Shown here: positions 9,102 through 18,060 of the stretch, one piece after another
Layout: each line of letters starts with the position of its first letter
How positions within the stretch are numbered: the stretch's first letter is position 1
Origin: Sphingobium sp. HWE2-09
GTDB taxonomy: Bacteria; Pseudomonadota; Alphaproteobacteria; Sphingomonadales; Sphingomonadaceae
Assembly (NCBI RefSeq): GCF_035989265.1
Contig: NZ_JAYKZX010000001.1
Location: forward strand, 496,001-560,000
DNA length: 64,000 nt
Reading direction: 5' to 3'
The notes under the pieces: generated by a model
The model's input: the letters and a program-made list of their open reading frames with translations, nothing else
What the model was told of the DNA's origin: nothing
Database searches by the model: none
Program-made: the position numbers and the translations under genes

Positions 9102-10687
9102 CCCGTGAAAAATACTGAAGTCCGCAGGCATGGGTGAGTTTTGGCGGAATTTAAGCAATGGAATTTGCAAGGTTTCGGGCGGAATCGGGCAAAAAGCTTT
9201 CGATTTTGCGTGCCCGCGCACGTAGGGGCTTCCGCGGCGCATCGGGCTGTGATTCATTGCGCTGGCCGACACGACGAGGTTTGCCGATGCCGCCGAAGAA
9301 GCCCACCCCGCGCAATGACGAGTTGTTCCGCAGCCAGCTCGACAACACGATCGACATGGGGCACGCGCTGGTGAAATTGGCGCGCCTGATTGACTGGTCG
9401 CGGTTCGATGATGCGTATGGACGGTTCTATCACGAGAAAGGCCGTCCCGGCCTGTTGACGCGGTTGATGGCGGGCTTGCATCTGCTCAAGCATATGGAAG
9501 GTTTGTCGGACGAGGCTGTCTGCGCCCGCTGGGTCGAGAACCCTTACTTCCAGTATGTCTGCGGCGAGCAGTACTTCCGACACAAGCTGCCCCTGGATCG
9601 CTCGTCGATGACGCGCTGGCGCGGGCGGATCGGTGCCGACAAGCTCGAACTGCTGCTGGCCGAGACGCTGCGGATTGCGATGGAAACCTGGGCGATGCCG
9701 CCGCAGGCTTGTGAACGCGTGACGGTGGATACGACGGTGCAGACCAAGGCGGTTGCCCATCCCACCGACAGTCACCTGCTGATGCGCGGCATTGAATGGT
9801 TGAACCGGCTTGCCCGAAAGCACGGGCTCAAGCTGCGGCAGTCGTTCCTGCGCGTCGGGCGCCTGGCGCGGGGCGATGTCTCGAGGCTTATCCACGGTCG
9901 TGGGCACAAGCAGGCCATGCGTTGGGTGCGCAAGCTGCGGACTTGGCTGGGCCGGCTCGATCGCGATATCGGCCGCAAGATCGTCGGCAATGAGGAACTC
10001 GAGGCCGCCTTCGCCGTCGCGCGTGAGCGGGTGGCGAATATCCTCATCCAGACGGTGGGCAGCACAGACAAGCTCTACGCCTTGCGTGCGCCCGAGGTGG
10101 AATGCATCGCCAAGGGCAAGGCGAGGACGCGCTATGAGTTCGGGGTGAAGACATCGATCGCGGTCACCAACGCGCGCACCGGCGGCGGCCAGTTCATCGT
10201 CGGAATGCAAGCGTTGCCTGACAACCCCTATGACGGCCACACGCTCTCCGGGCAGATCGAGCAGGTCGAGCGCCTGACCGGCATCACCGTTGAGCGGGCC
10301 TACGTCGATCGCGGCTACAAGGGGCATAAGCATGGCGGAAAGGCCAAGGTCTACATCGCCCACACCCGCGGCATCGCCTCACCTACGATCAAGCGCGAAC
10401 TCAGACGCCGGAATGCCATCGAGCCGATCATCGGCCACACAAAGTCCGATGGTTTGCTCGAACGCAATCACCTTGCCGGTGCCACCGGCGATGCCATAAA
10501 CGCCATCCTGGTCGCCGCCGGACATAATCTGAGGCTGCTCGCCGCATGGCTGACCGCGCTTTTGCGCGCTCTGCTCACGGCTTGGCTTCCCGCAGCTTCC
10601 AGGGAAATGGCCCTTGCCTCAAGCTCCAGGGCAGATCAGCGGTCCAATCTATCCTAATCCAAAACGCAAATCGCGTTCTTCACGGCC
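9102..10687 (+). mobile_element. IS5-type insertion sequence (ends approximate)
   Basis: The element is defined by its transposase gene. Possible terminal repeats are CCGTGAAAAA on the left (near 9103) and, inverted, CCGTGAAGAA at the right (near 10675-10686). The match is short and no clear target duplication is seen, so the boundaries are tentative. It separates the TonB receptors from the LysR/bicupin pair. Confidence 0.5.
9287..10657 (+). CDS. IS5-family-like DDE transposase
   Basis: A 456-residue transposase that appears intact. The N-terminal DUF772-like part contains LMAGLHLLKHMEGLSDEAV. The DDE triad is readable as Asp in VTVDTTVQTKAV (about 147), Asp in RAYVDRGYKGH (about 341) and Glu in RRRNAIEPIIGHTK (about 378), followed by DGLLERN. 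It catalyses cut-and-paste movement of the element. Start chosen at ATG 9287 (MPPKKPTPRNDELF), the usual beginning of this group; the frame is open further upstream but with no similarity. A long antisense frame (9254-10363) is a shadow of its GC-rich codons. Confidence 0.88.
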   Translation: MPPKKPTPRNDELFRSQLDNTIDMGHALVKLARLIDWSRFDDAYGRFYHEKGRPGLLTRLMAGLHLLKHMEGLSDEAVCARWVENPYFQYVCGEQYFRHKLPLDRSSMTRWRGRIGADKLELLLAETLRIAMETWAMPPQACERVTVDTTVQTKAVAHPTDSHLLMRGIEWLNRLARKHGLKLRQSFLRVGRLARGDVSRLIHGRGHKQAMRWVRKLRTWLGRLDRDIGRKIVGNEELEAAFAVARERVANILIQTVGSTDKLYALRAPEVECIAKGKARTRYEFGVKTSIAVTNARTGGGQFIVGMQALPDNPYDGHTLSGQIEQVERLTGITVERAYVDRGYKGHKHGGKAKVYIAHTRGIASPTIKRELRRRNAIEPIIGHTKSDGLLERNHLAGATGDAINAILVAAGHNLRLLAAWLTALLRALLTAWLPAASREMALASSSRADQRSNLS

Positions 10688-10783
10688 GACCCGCTATTAT
10701 TGTGTCCAGCGGTTGTCCCCAAATGAATGCACAAGACGGATGCAGAATTGTTCTCCAGCGCGTAGACGCGCGCGCCGCATGCG

Positions 10784-11689
10784 CTAAGCGATCGCGAAGC
10801 TGACGTCCGGGTAACAGGTCTGATTGATAAATGCGCGAGCTGCAACGCTTGGCCGCCAGTTGGCACGAATTGCCAAGGACATAGGCTGCGGCTGCCAGAG
10901 ATCGAGATAATCAAGCACCGCAAGCTCACCGTCTGCCGTAGCGATTTTAGGCGATATAGTAGCAACGCCGACTGCATCGGATGTTAAAACAAGGTTCCGC
11001 ATAATTGGGCAGTAATCGACAACGTGCACAAAATGCTGGGAGCTGAGCCCGCGAGCCTCATACACCTCGCGAATAACTGCCGCATATGGCATGGCACTCG
11101 ACGGACAGACCATTTCATATTGAGCCAGATCGACCAATGTGACGTTGGCGTTCGTCAGTAGCGGATGCCCCCGCCGCACGAACATTACTGGCTGGAGGTC
11201 ACCAACCGGATAGCACTTGAATTCTTCCGGATCGTTGAAAAGCTTTGTGGAGCCTAGCGCCACGTCGATGCCCCGGTTGCGCAGTTGCTGAACGACACGC
11301 TCCTGGCTTGCCGCACCGATCTTGAACCGGACGCTGGGATAACGTGACCGCAACGTCGCAAGGGGATCGACGAGGCGCCATTCGAGTGAGGCTGGATAAA
11401 TGCCAATCCGCAAGACTTCGGTAGTTTTTTCAGTTGCTCGCCGCGGACGGCCTACCAGATCCTGAGCATCTTCGAGCAAACGGGTTGCCCGTTCCAGGAA
11501 GTCCTGTCCGTCCTCGGTAGGCAATGCGCCACGGGACGTACGCAGGAAGATCGGGTAACCAAGCTCGCGCTCCAGGTCCGCAACGCTTTTCGTTACCGCA
11601 GACTGGGTCACGCCGACGACTTCTGCGGCCCCGGTGAAAGAACCTTTTCGACCTACAGCGACAACATGCTTCAGACGATGATCCAGCAT
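10784..11689 (-). CDS. LysR-family transcriptional regulator
   Basis: A 301-residue regulator with the N-terminal winged helix (residues 1-60; FTGAAEVVGVTQSAVTKSVADLE), the LFLRTSRG-like wing, and a C-terminal effector-binding domain of normal length. Start ATG is preceded by GGAG five bases upstream. It is divergent from the second bicupin gene, and the shared 263-base region holds a perfect LysR-type dyad. This is the standard arrangement for a LysR activator that controls its neighbour and itself, probably in response to a pathway substrate. The effector is unknown. Confidence 0.92.
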   Translation of the reverse strand: MLDHRLKHVVAVGRKGSFTGAAEVVGVTQSAVTKSVADLERELGYPIFLRTSRGALPTEDGQDFLERATRLLEDAQDLVGRPRRATEKTTEVLRIGIYPASLEWRLVDPLATLRSRYPSVRFKIGAASQERVVQQLRNRGIDVALGSTKLFNDPEEFKCYPVGDLQPVMFVRRGHPLLTNANVTLVDLAQYEMVCPSSAMPYAAVIREVYEARGLSSQHFVHVVDYCPIMRNLVLTSDAVGVATISPKIATADGELAVLDYLDLWQPQPMSLAIRANWRPSVAARAFINQTCYPDVSFAIA

Positions 11690-11809
11690 AGGTACTCCAA
11701 TCGAAAGCCCGCGCAGGCGGCTTTGTTACAGATGCTTTCGCAACGGCTTGGACTGGAGAAACCTGCCCCCAAGGCGTCGCTTGGCATATCTTGCAAGATA
11801 ATTTCTTAT

Positions 11810-11828
11810 AATTCAAGTTTCTTGAATT
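11810..11828. promoter_or_regulatory. LysR-type operator candidate
   Basis: A perfect dyad with 8-base arms, AATTCAAG and CTTGAATT, separated by TTT. It contains the T-N11-A core typical of LysR boxes. It lies in the divergent region between the LysR gene and bicupin 2, about 120 bases from the LysR start and 125 from the bicupin start. Confidence 0.7.
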
Positions 11829-11914
11829 TATGCCTTAAGCTGCTTCCGTTGCGTTTTATTCCTCGGGCGCATGCCGGCTGCAAATCGGGAATTGGACAAG
11901 TCTTTTGGGTCGAG

Positions 11915-11940
11915 CCATGCTCTTTCGTTAAAGAGCATGG
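11915..11940 (+). promoter_or_regulatory. Perfect 11-bp stem-loop in the leader of bicupin 2
   Basis: Arms CCATGCTCTTT and AAAGAGCATGG surround a CGTT loop. The right arm ends 12 bases before the ATG at 11953 and includes the GG of the likely ribosome site GGAG (11939-11942). No T-run follows, so it does not look like a terminator. It could gate translation, stabilise the mRNA end, or be a repressor site. Confidence 0.75.
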
Positions 11941-11952
11941 AGTTCTAAAACG

Positions 11953-12786
11953 ATGGATACCGCGAGAACGTTGATTGATACGAACGCCATGGAATGGGCT
12001 GATACGGGCATCGCGAACGGTCAGGTGAAGCTTCTGAAAATGTACGACGACTTTAGCTACATCGATCTCTATCGCATCCAGACAAGTGGCGTCGCCCCAG
12101 CCCATGTTCACCTCGGCCCAACCGAAGTTCTGTTCCTATCGGGCGCCGTCGAGACCATTGCGGGCAAAGCGGGTCGAGGCTTTTGGGTACTTGAGCCCGG
12201 CGGCGCGATGCACAGAGCAACCCAAATTCTCGAACCCGGTGTTGTTCTCAATCACACGAGTGGCCCGCTGGCGATGCTCGGCGTAGACGGTACCGTCCCG
12301 ATGCTCCTCTACGGCCAGTCACTTAGGGCAACCCTCAGCGGAAAGATTCACACTCTCAAGGGCCGCGAATTGACAAACGAACTTTTTCCGGAGGACTATG
12401 ATTCCGGGATAACAGACATGGAGCAACTCGAATGGAAGCCCTCGGGATACCCGGGTGTCGATATCAGGATACTGCGCGTTTTCGACAACGGCCATTTTAC
12501 TATCATGATAAAGGCCGAAGACGGCTCAAAAATTCCAGCTCGCCATTACACCGCGCCGACTGATTTTTTCGTGATGTCAGGAGGCATTCGCTTCGGGGAT
12601 GGCGCTGAAGCACGGGCAGATTACTGGATCTATGAGCCGACAGGGCGCATCGAGAGTGCCATGACACATGTTGGAGAGACCATCTATCTAGCGACATGCA
12701 CGGGTGCTTTTCTGGATCTAGCTAACGACGGCACATCGATCGAACGAGTTGTGGACGGTCACACGATACACAAACTCGCTGCCTAA
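11953..12786 (+). CDS. Bicupin protein, paralogue 2
   Basis: A 277-residue two-cupin protein, colinear with the gene at 2443 (shared NAMEW/DAMEW start, YIDL, VETIAG, EPGGAMHRA, EDYDSGI, TAPTDFF, VYEP/IYEP and HIGET/HVGET). The N half has likely metal ligands His51, His53, Glu58 and His87. In the C half the first motif is RHYTAP, partly degraded. Probable role: cytoplasmic metal-dependent oxygenase or isomerase acting on a small aromatic or diketone-like substrate; not provable from sequence. It is divergent from LysR and preceded by a strong stem-loop. The two bicupins now flank the receptor/IS segment. Confidence 0.8.
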   Translation: MDTARTLIDTNAMEWADTGIANGQVKLLKMYDDFSYIDLYRIQTSGVAPAHVHLGPTEVLFLSGAVETIAGKAGRGFWVLEPGGAMHRATQILEPGVVLNHTSGPLAMLGVDGTVPMLLYGQSLRATLSGKIHTLKGRELTNELFPEDYDSGITDMEQLEWKPSGYPGVDIRILRVFDNGHFTIMIKAEDGSKIPARHYTAPTDFFVMSGGIRFGDGAEARADYWIYEPTGRIESAMTHVGETIYLATCTGAFLDLANDGTSIERVVDGHTIHKLAA

Positions 12787-12852
12787 TTGGGAACCCGTGC
12801 TGGGACTATCCGAGGGGCTTCGTAAAAACCCTATTCAAAGTGAGGACGGCCG

Positions 12853-13263
12853 TCAGCGCCCGGGCGAGGTTAGCGTCGTTAACCGAGACATGAATGGAGC
12901 GGTCAATTCGCCGCCCAGCATGACGGACAGCGCGCTTGCGCCATCGAAGGCGGCGTTGGGCGCCTTGATCCAGTCACAGCCGCGCTGCGGCTCCTGAAAG
13001 ATGATTCGCAAGGCTTTGTGGATGCCCATGAGGTTGGACATGCGCGCAAGGCCGTCACGCGAGATGCGGCCTGGCCCTTCAGCCTTCCAGCGACGAAAGC
13101 TGCGCAAAGGCATATCGGTCAGCATAGCGGCCTGCTCGTCCGTGATGCCCCAATTGGCGAAAAGATTGAGGGCCGCGCGAAACATCGCGCCGCTTTCATC
13201 CTGCGTGACAGGCACAGGCCGGAACAGCGCCGGGACTGTCTCGACAGGTTGCAACATGCTCAT
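12853..13263 (-). CDS. Xre/MbcA/ParS-type antitoxin, no partner toxin
   Basis: A 136-residue protein. The middle (about 30-65) reads as an Xre-like helix-turn-helix, LFANWGITDEQAAMLTDMPLRSFRRWK. The C-terminal part (about 70-125) has the toxin-binding DUF2384 look: SNLMGIHKALRIIF and WIKAPNAAFDGASALSVMLGG. Relatives neutralise RES-domain NAD-degrading toxins encoded immediately downstream. Here the downstream neighbour is the oppositely oriented bicupin gene 67 bases away, so no RES gene exists. Start at 13263: ATG with AGGTGGAG upstream; the frame runs on to 13461 without a ribosome site. It is probably an orphan or a stand-alone regulator. Confidence 0.75.
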   Translation of the reverse strand: MSMLQPVETVPALFRPVPVTQDESGAMFRAALNLFANWGITDEQAAMLTDMPLRSFRRWKAEGPGRISRDGLARMSNLMGIHKALRIIFQEPQRGCDWIKAPNAAFDGASALSVMLGGELTAPFMSRLTTLTSPGR

Positions 13264-13749
13264 GATAGCTCCACCTGGCATCATATAGGAAATAAGTGCC
13301 ATTTGGCAAGATTCAGGTTCACTTGCTGCTCTCGTCGAGCAATATCGGTGAATTTCGACAGGCTGGATCGAAAAACCGCTGCCGAACTGGTGAACGAGAC
13401 GGGCGAACGCGGTGACCATGACATGCGCCAGAAGAGCGTTCGGCAAGGCTAACCTAAGCAATCGATGTCGCAGTCAAATCAGCGACTTACGAACTCGCAC
13501 GGGCATGAATAACACGATTTGGATTCGTGGAAAAGGCTGGACGTGAATGGACAGGGCGGTTCGGGTCCTTACGAGCATCGCACTGGTTAGGGCTTGTTGC
13601 AAATATGACTTCAAATTTCGGACAAGTAGGCGAGCTGCAGTCCATATATCAGTGACTTCTCGAACCCGCTGAGAGGCTCCGCCAACATGGAGCGGCGAAC
13701 CTAGTTGCAATTGGCGCGCCTGTCTGCGCCCACCCGCGCACAGGTCTCA
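13264..13749. other. Non-coding gap with a small dyad
   Basis: No convincing gene is seen. A dyad TGCCATTTGGCA at 13297-13308 lies about 35 bases upstream of the antitoxin start. It overlaps a possible -35 (TTGCCA on the minus strand), which would fit autorepression by the antitoxin. The rest, up to the E2 gene, shows nothing recognisable. Confidence 0.4.
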
Positions 13750-15033
13750 TCAACCCAGAATGGTCAGCGGATCTTCGACCAGTTCTCGGAAAGCCTTCAT
13801 GAACTGCGCGGCTATGGCACCATCAATTGCCCGGTGGTCGAAGCTGGCGGTGGCGGCCATTATGGTGGCGAGCCTGATTTCTCCATTCACGTTCCAGGGC
13901 TGCTGGATGCCCGCCGCCGTGCCTAGGATCAGCGCTTGCGGCGGATTGATGACCGGGACCATCTCGTCGATACCGAACATACCGAGGTTGGACAGCGAGG
14001 CCGTGCCGCCCTGGTAGCCTTTGGGCGCAAGCTTTCCGTCCCGGGCCTTGGCGGCCATCTCCTGCGCCAGCCGCGCAATGGCGGAGAGCGAGAGAGTATC
14101 GACGCCCCTTACCACCGGTGTGACCAAGCCGCCATTGATCGCGACCGCCATCGCAATATCAACGCGGGAGAAGCGGTGCAGCACGTCGCCGCCAAACTGG
14201 ACATTGGCGTCCGGCACCTGAACGAGCGCCATCGCCAGCGCCTTCATCAACATGTCGTTGACCGAAAGCTTGATGCCCCGGCTTGCGAGGCCCGCGTTCA
14301 ATTCTGCCCGTAGCTTGAGCAGCGGATCGAGATTGCAGCGCGCGGTGAGATAGAAGTGCGGCACAGTCTGATTGGATTCGGTGAGGCGACGCGCGATGGT
14401 CTTGCGCATGCCGGACAGCTTGACCGTTTCGACCGGCACGCCCTCCGGCGGTGAGGCAATGACGATGGCTGGCGCGAGCGCGAGCGGGGCCGGCGCTGCG
14501 GCACTAGGCGCGGCGATGCTCGCGGGCAAGGCAAGGTCGGCGCGCACGATCCGGCCATGCGGTCCGCTCCCGGTGATCGTCGCAAGATCGATCCCCTTGG
14601 CATCCGCTACCCGCGCGGCAAGCGGGCTCACCTTTACCTTGTCCGCGAACCGCGCGCGCGGAAATGCCGCGTGGGCCATGTCCTTGGAGACAGGCGCCGT
14701 TCCCAGACGCGGCGGCGAAGGCGATTCCTCGACCAGCCCGGATATGGTGGTCATGGCTTCCTCCAGCACAGCTCCAGGAGTAACAGCCGCGCCCTTCTCC
14801 GTCAGCAGCGCCAGCACGGTGCCGACCGCCACGTCCTCGCTGCCGTCGGGAACGAGGATCCGCGACACCACGCCTTCCTCGCTCGCCTCGAACTCCATCG
14901 TAGCCTTATCGGTCTCGATCTCGGCGACGAGGTCGCCCGCCTTGACGGTGTCGCCCGGCCTCACCAACCATTTGGCGAGCGTGCCCTTCTCCATGGTCGG
15001 CGAGAGCGCGGGCATCTTCAGTTCGGTCGCCAT
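13750..15033 (-). CDS. 2-oxoacid dehydrogenase E2 (dihydrolipoamide acyltransferase)
   Basis: A 427-residue E2. It has one lipoyl domain (residues 3-75, lipoyl Lys43 in ETDKATME), an Ala/Pro-rich linker, a peripheral-subunit-binding domain ([33 protein letters not shown], about 135-170), and the catalytic acyltransferase domain with DHRAIDG near residue 400. It transfers the acyl group from E1 to CoA. The ATG lies one base after the E1 stop codon, so the two are tightly coupled. No E3 (lipoamide dehydrogenase) gene is nearby; the host's general E3 would be needed. The substrate is set by E1: pyruvate or 2-oxobutyrate. Confidence 0.9.
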   Translation of the reverse strand: MATELKMPALSPTMEKGTLAKWLVRPGDTVKAGDLVAEIETDKATMEFEASEEGVVSRILVPDGSEDVAVGTVLALLTEKGAAVTPGAVLEEAMTTISGLVEESPSPPRLGTAPVSKDMAHAAFPRARFADKVKVSPLAARVADAKGIDLATITGSGPHGRIVRADLALPASIAAPSAAAPAPLALAPAIVIASPPEGVPVETVKLSGMRKTIARRLTESNQTVPHFYLTARCNLDPLLKLRAELNAGLASRGIKLSVNDMLMKALAMALVQVPDANVQFGGDVLHRFSRVDIAMAVAINGGLVTPVVRGVDTLSLSAIARLAQEMAAKARDGKLAPKGYQGGTASLSNLGMFGIDEMVPVINPPQALILGTAAGIQQPWNVNGEIRLATIMAATASFDHRAIDGAIAAQFMKAFRELVEDPLTILG

Positions 15034-15034
15034 G

Positions 15035-17362
15035 TCAGTTACCCAGAAAGAGTTCGGCGGCGGCTTCGACGATGGCGTCGGCGTCCAACCGATAGGTACG
15101 GTAGAGGTCGGGCAGATCGCCAGTCTGGCCAAAGCGATCGGTACCAAGCGGGGACACGCGCATCCCCTTGACGCCGCCAAGCCAGGACAGCGCGCCGGGC
15201 GAACCGTCCAGTATCGTCACGAGGCCCGCTCCGGGAGCCAGGGCGGACAGCAGGATGTCGGCATGGCAAGGCTGGGTCGCCTCCCCTGTCCAGCGCCCTG
15301 CCCTGCTCTGCGACCAGCCACGATGCAGCATGTCCGGCGAGGTAACGTTGAGGAGGCCTAGGCCGGGCATATCGTCCGCCAACTCTTCCCACGCCGCCAA
15401 CGCTTCGGGCGCAACAACGCCGGAAAATACGATCGCAGCCTCGGCATTGGCAACCGGCTTCCTGAGCCAGTAACCACCTTTCAGCGCGTCCGCTTTCCAG
15501 CCATCGTCGCCGCGCTTTTCCTGTGTTATTGATCGCGTGGAGAGGCGAAGATAGACCGAACTGCCCTCTTTCCGCTGCATGGTATCGAACGCATATTCCA
15601 TGAACAGCGCCACCTCGTCTGCCCAGGCCGGGTCAAAGCTGGTGAGATTGGGCTGGCCCATGCCGATGAGCGGCGTGTTGATCGACTGGTGCGCGCCCCC
15701 TTCCGCCGCCAAGGTGATGCCCGACGGCGTCCCGACGAGCAGGAAACGGCTGTCGGAATAGCAGCCATAATTGAGCGCATCGAGGCCGCGCGCGATGAAC
15801 GGATCATATACTGTGCCGACCGGCAATAGGCGCGTGCCGAAGTGCGGCGCGGCCAGCCCGAGCGATGTCAGCATCAGGAAGAAGTTGTTTTCGGCGATGC
15901 CCAGTTCGATATGCTGGCCCGCCGCATGTTGCGCCCATTTCTGCGCGGAAGGAATTTTCGCCTTATGGAACACATCGGCCAGTTCCTGCCGGCGAAACAG
16001 CCCGCGCTGGTTGACGAAGGCGCCCAGATTGGTGGTCTGGGTGACATCGGGCGCAGTGGTAACGATGCGATCTGCGAGCTCGTGGCCTGATTTCGCCAGA
16101 TCGAGCAATATGCGCCCGAACGTGGACTGGGTCGACTGCTCCTCGCCCTCGGGCGCAGGGATAGCCGGCACAGGGACAGGTCGCCCCATCTGCTCCGCCT
16201 TTTGACAGGCGACCGGACTATTGTCGACAAAGGCTTGCAATTGGGTGGCGACATTATCGCCAAGGCCGCCCCATTTCGCCCACTCCTTTCCTTCCGGCAC
16301 GCCCATGGCCGCACGAAACTGCTCCATCTGCGCTACGTTCATCATGCCGGAATGATTGTCCTTGTGCCCGGCGAGCGGGGTGCCAAAGCCTTTCACCGTA
16401 TAGGCGATGAACAGCGTAGGCTTGTCGTCGTTGGCGCCTTCGAAGGCATCGACCAGGCTCTCGATACAATGGCCGCCCAAATTGACCATCAGCGCGGCAA
16501 GGCCATCATCGTCGAAGCTGTCGATCAGCGTTTTGACGTTGGATTTCGTTCCGATGTCGCTGATTATGCGGCTGCGCCAGGCTGCACCGCCCTGATAGGT
16601 AAGTGCGGCATAATCCGCGTTCGGGCAGTTATCGATCCACTCCTGCAGGCTTTTGCCTCCGGGGCGCATGAATGCGTCTTGCTGGCGCTTGCCATATTTC
16701 AGCGTGATCACGCGCCAGCCGCAGGTTTCGAAAATGTCATCGAAGCGGCGAAACATGCGGTCGGCGGTCGTGTTGTCGAGCGACTGGCGGTTGTAATCGA
16801 CAACCCACCAGCAATTGCGCAGGTCGTGCTTGTATCCCTCGATCAGGCATTCGTAGATATTGCCCTCGTCCAGTTCCGCATCGCCCATCAGCGCGATCAT
16901 ACGGCCGGCATCCTCTTCACGCACCTGGCCATGCGCGATCAGATAATCCTGCACGAGCGAGGTGAAGGCCGTGACGGCAACACCCAGGCCGACCGATCCG
17001 GTCGAAAAATCCACCGGGATCTTGTCCTTGGTGCGGCTTGGATAGCTTTGCACCCCACCAAGTCCGCGGAACGCCTCCATCCGCTCCAGCGCCTGATTCC
17101 CCAGCAGGTAATGGATCGCATGCAGCACTGGCCCGGCGTGGGGCTTCACCGCAACCTTGTCCTGCGGGCGCAACGCATGGAAGTAGAGCGCCGCCATGAT
17201 CGCCGTCATCGACGAACAACTTGCCTGATGCCCGCCGACTTTCAGCCCGTCGCGCTTGGGACGAAGATGGTTGGCGCTATGGATAGTCCAGGAGGATAGC
17301 CAGCGAAGGCGTGTTTCCAGGATGTCCAAAGTGTCGATAATGGTGCGCCGGTCGGACGTCAT
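15035..17362 (-). CDS. Homodimeric-type 2-oxoacid dehydrogenase E1 (AceE/MdeB-like)
   Basis: About 775 residues, a single-chain TPP-dependent E1 of the AceE/transketolase-like type but shorter than E. coli AceE (887). The TPP/metal motif reads [13 protein letters not shown]...[12 protein letters not shown] (about residue 155 on). A transketolase C-terminal part follows with [12 protein letters not shown] and GGAHQSIN. Family knowledge: MdeB-type paralogues lie next to methionine gamma-lyase and an Lrp-type regulator and act on 2-oxobutyrate. Here the Lrp regulator is present, divergent, but no lyase. A TTG at 17371 with GAGGAG upstream is an alternative start. Pyruvate as substrate is equally possible. 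Confidence 0.85.
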   Translation of the reverse strand: MTSDRRTIIDTLDILETRLRWLSSWTIHSANHLRPKRDGLKVGGHQASCSSMTAIMAALYFHALRPQDKVAVKPHAGPVLHAIHYLLGNQALERMEAFRGLGGVQSYPSRTKDKIPVDFSTGSVGLGVAVTAFTSLVQDYLIAHGQVREEDAGRMIALMGDAELDEGNIYECLIEGYKHDLRNCWWVVDYNRQSLDNTTADRMFRRFDDIFETCGWRVITLKYGKRQQDAFMRPGGKSLQEWIDNCPNADYAALTYQGGAAWRSRIISDIGTKSNVKTLIDSFDDDGLAALMVNLGGHCIESLVDAFEGANDDKPTLFIAYTVKGFGTPLAGHKDNHSGMMNVAQMEQFRAAMGVPEGKEWAKWGGLGDNVATQLQAFVDNSPVACQKAEQMGRPVPVPAIPAPEGEEQSTQSTFGRILLDLAKSGHELADRIVTTAPDVTQTTNLGAFVNQRGLFRRQELADVFHKAKIPSAQKWAQHAAGQHIELGIAENNFFLMLTSLGLAAPHFGTRLLPVGTVYDPFIARGLDALNYGCYSDSRFLLVGTPSGITLAAEGGAHQSINTPLIGMGQPNLTSFDPAWADEVALFMEYAFDTMQRKEGSSVYLRLSTRSITQEKRGDDGWKADALKGGYWLRKPVANAEAAIVFSGVVAPEALAAWEELADDMPGLGLLNVTSPDMLHRGWSQSRAGRWTGEATQPCHADILLSALAPGAGLVTILDGSPGALSWLGGVKGMRVSPLGTDRFGQTGDLPDLYRTYRLDADAIVEAAAELFLGN

Positions 17363-17499
17363 CGTAGCCAAGAACCTGCTCCTCGAATGTTTGATAGCTA
17401 GATACTCGCACTGCACCCGGCATGTCCTTGCGTATTCCGCTACTTCAAGCTTATTTTGTGGCAGAATCATTCCTTTTTGCCGTAGATCTGAGATAGTAT

Positions 17500-17970
17500 A
17501 TGCCACCCGCCCCTGACCTGGATTTGATCGACAAAAAAATTCTGCAGGTGGTGCAGAGTAATGGGCGAGTCACCAATCAGGAGTTATCGGAGAAGATTGG
17601 CCTCTCCCCGTCTCCTTGCCTCAGACGGCTCAAGCACCTCGAAGGAAACGGCACCATTTCCAACTATGTGGCGCTGGTCGACCCACACGCCCTAGGGCTG
17701 GCTGTGACGGCGTTCGTGCGTGTCCGGCTCGACCAGCAGGACGACCGTCACCTCGCCATTTTCGAGGCCGCCGTCGCCGATTTCCCCGAGGTCATGGAAT
17801 GCTATCTGATGACCGGCGATGCGGACTATCAACTTCGGATTCTGGTCGCCTCACTCAACGCCTTCGAGGACTTCCTGCGATCCAAACTCACAAAAATAGA
17901 AGGCGTGGCCCAGGTCACCACCAGCTTCGCGCTGCGGCCGGTGGTCTATAAAACTGAGCTGCCGATATAG
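17500..17970 (+). CDS. Lrp/AsnC-family transcriptional regulator
   Basis: A 156-residue regulator of standard length. It has an N-terminal helix-turn-helix (NQELSEKIGLSPSPCLRRLKHLE, about residues 26-48) and a C-terminal RAM/AsnC effector domain (about 70-145, with VMECYLMTGDADYQLRILV). It is divergently transcribed from the E1-E2 operon with 137 bases between the start codons. This arrangement suggests that it controls the dehydrogenase in response to an amino acid or 2-oxoacid, as MdeR does for methionine catabolism in Pseudomonas (family knowledge). That it is functionally MdeR is inference. Confidence 0.92.
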   Translation: MPPAPDLDLIDKKILQVVQSNGRVTNQELSEKIGLSPSPCLRRLKHLEGNGTISNYVALVDPHALGLAVTAFVRVRLDQQDDRHLAIFEAAVADFPEVMECYLMTGDADYQLRILVASLNAFEDFLRSKLTKIEGVAQVTTSFALRPVVYKTELPI

Positions 17971-18060
17971 CGGCTTCACCGCCACAGGCTGGCGACCCAG
18001 GTTCAGGTGCCGATCGGATGGAGAGACGACACCGTCACCACTGCTCCGGACCAGCGCACC

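Noticed and set aside
11915..11940. Rho-independent terminator
   Set aside because: No T-run on either strand and it lies directly before a start codon.
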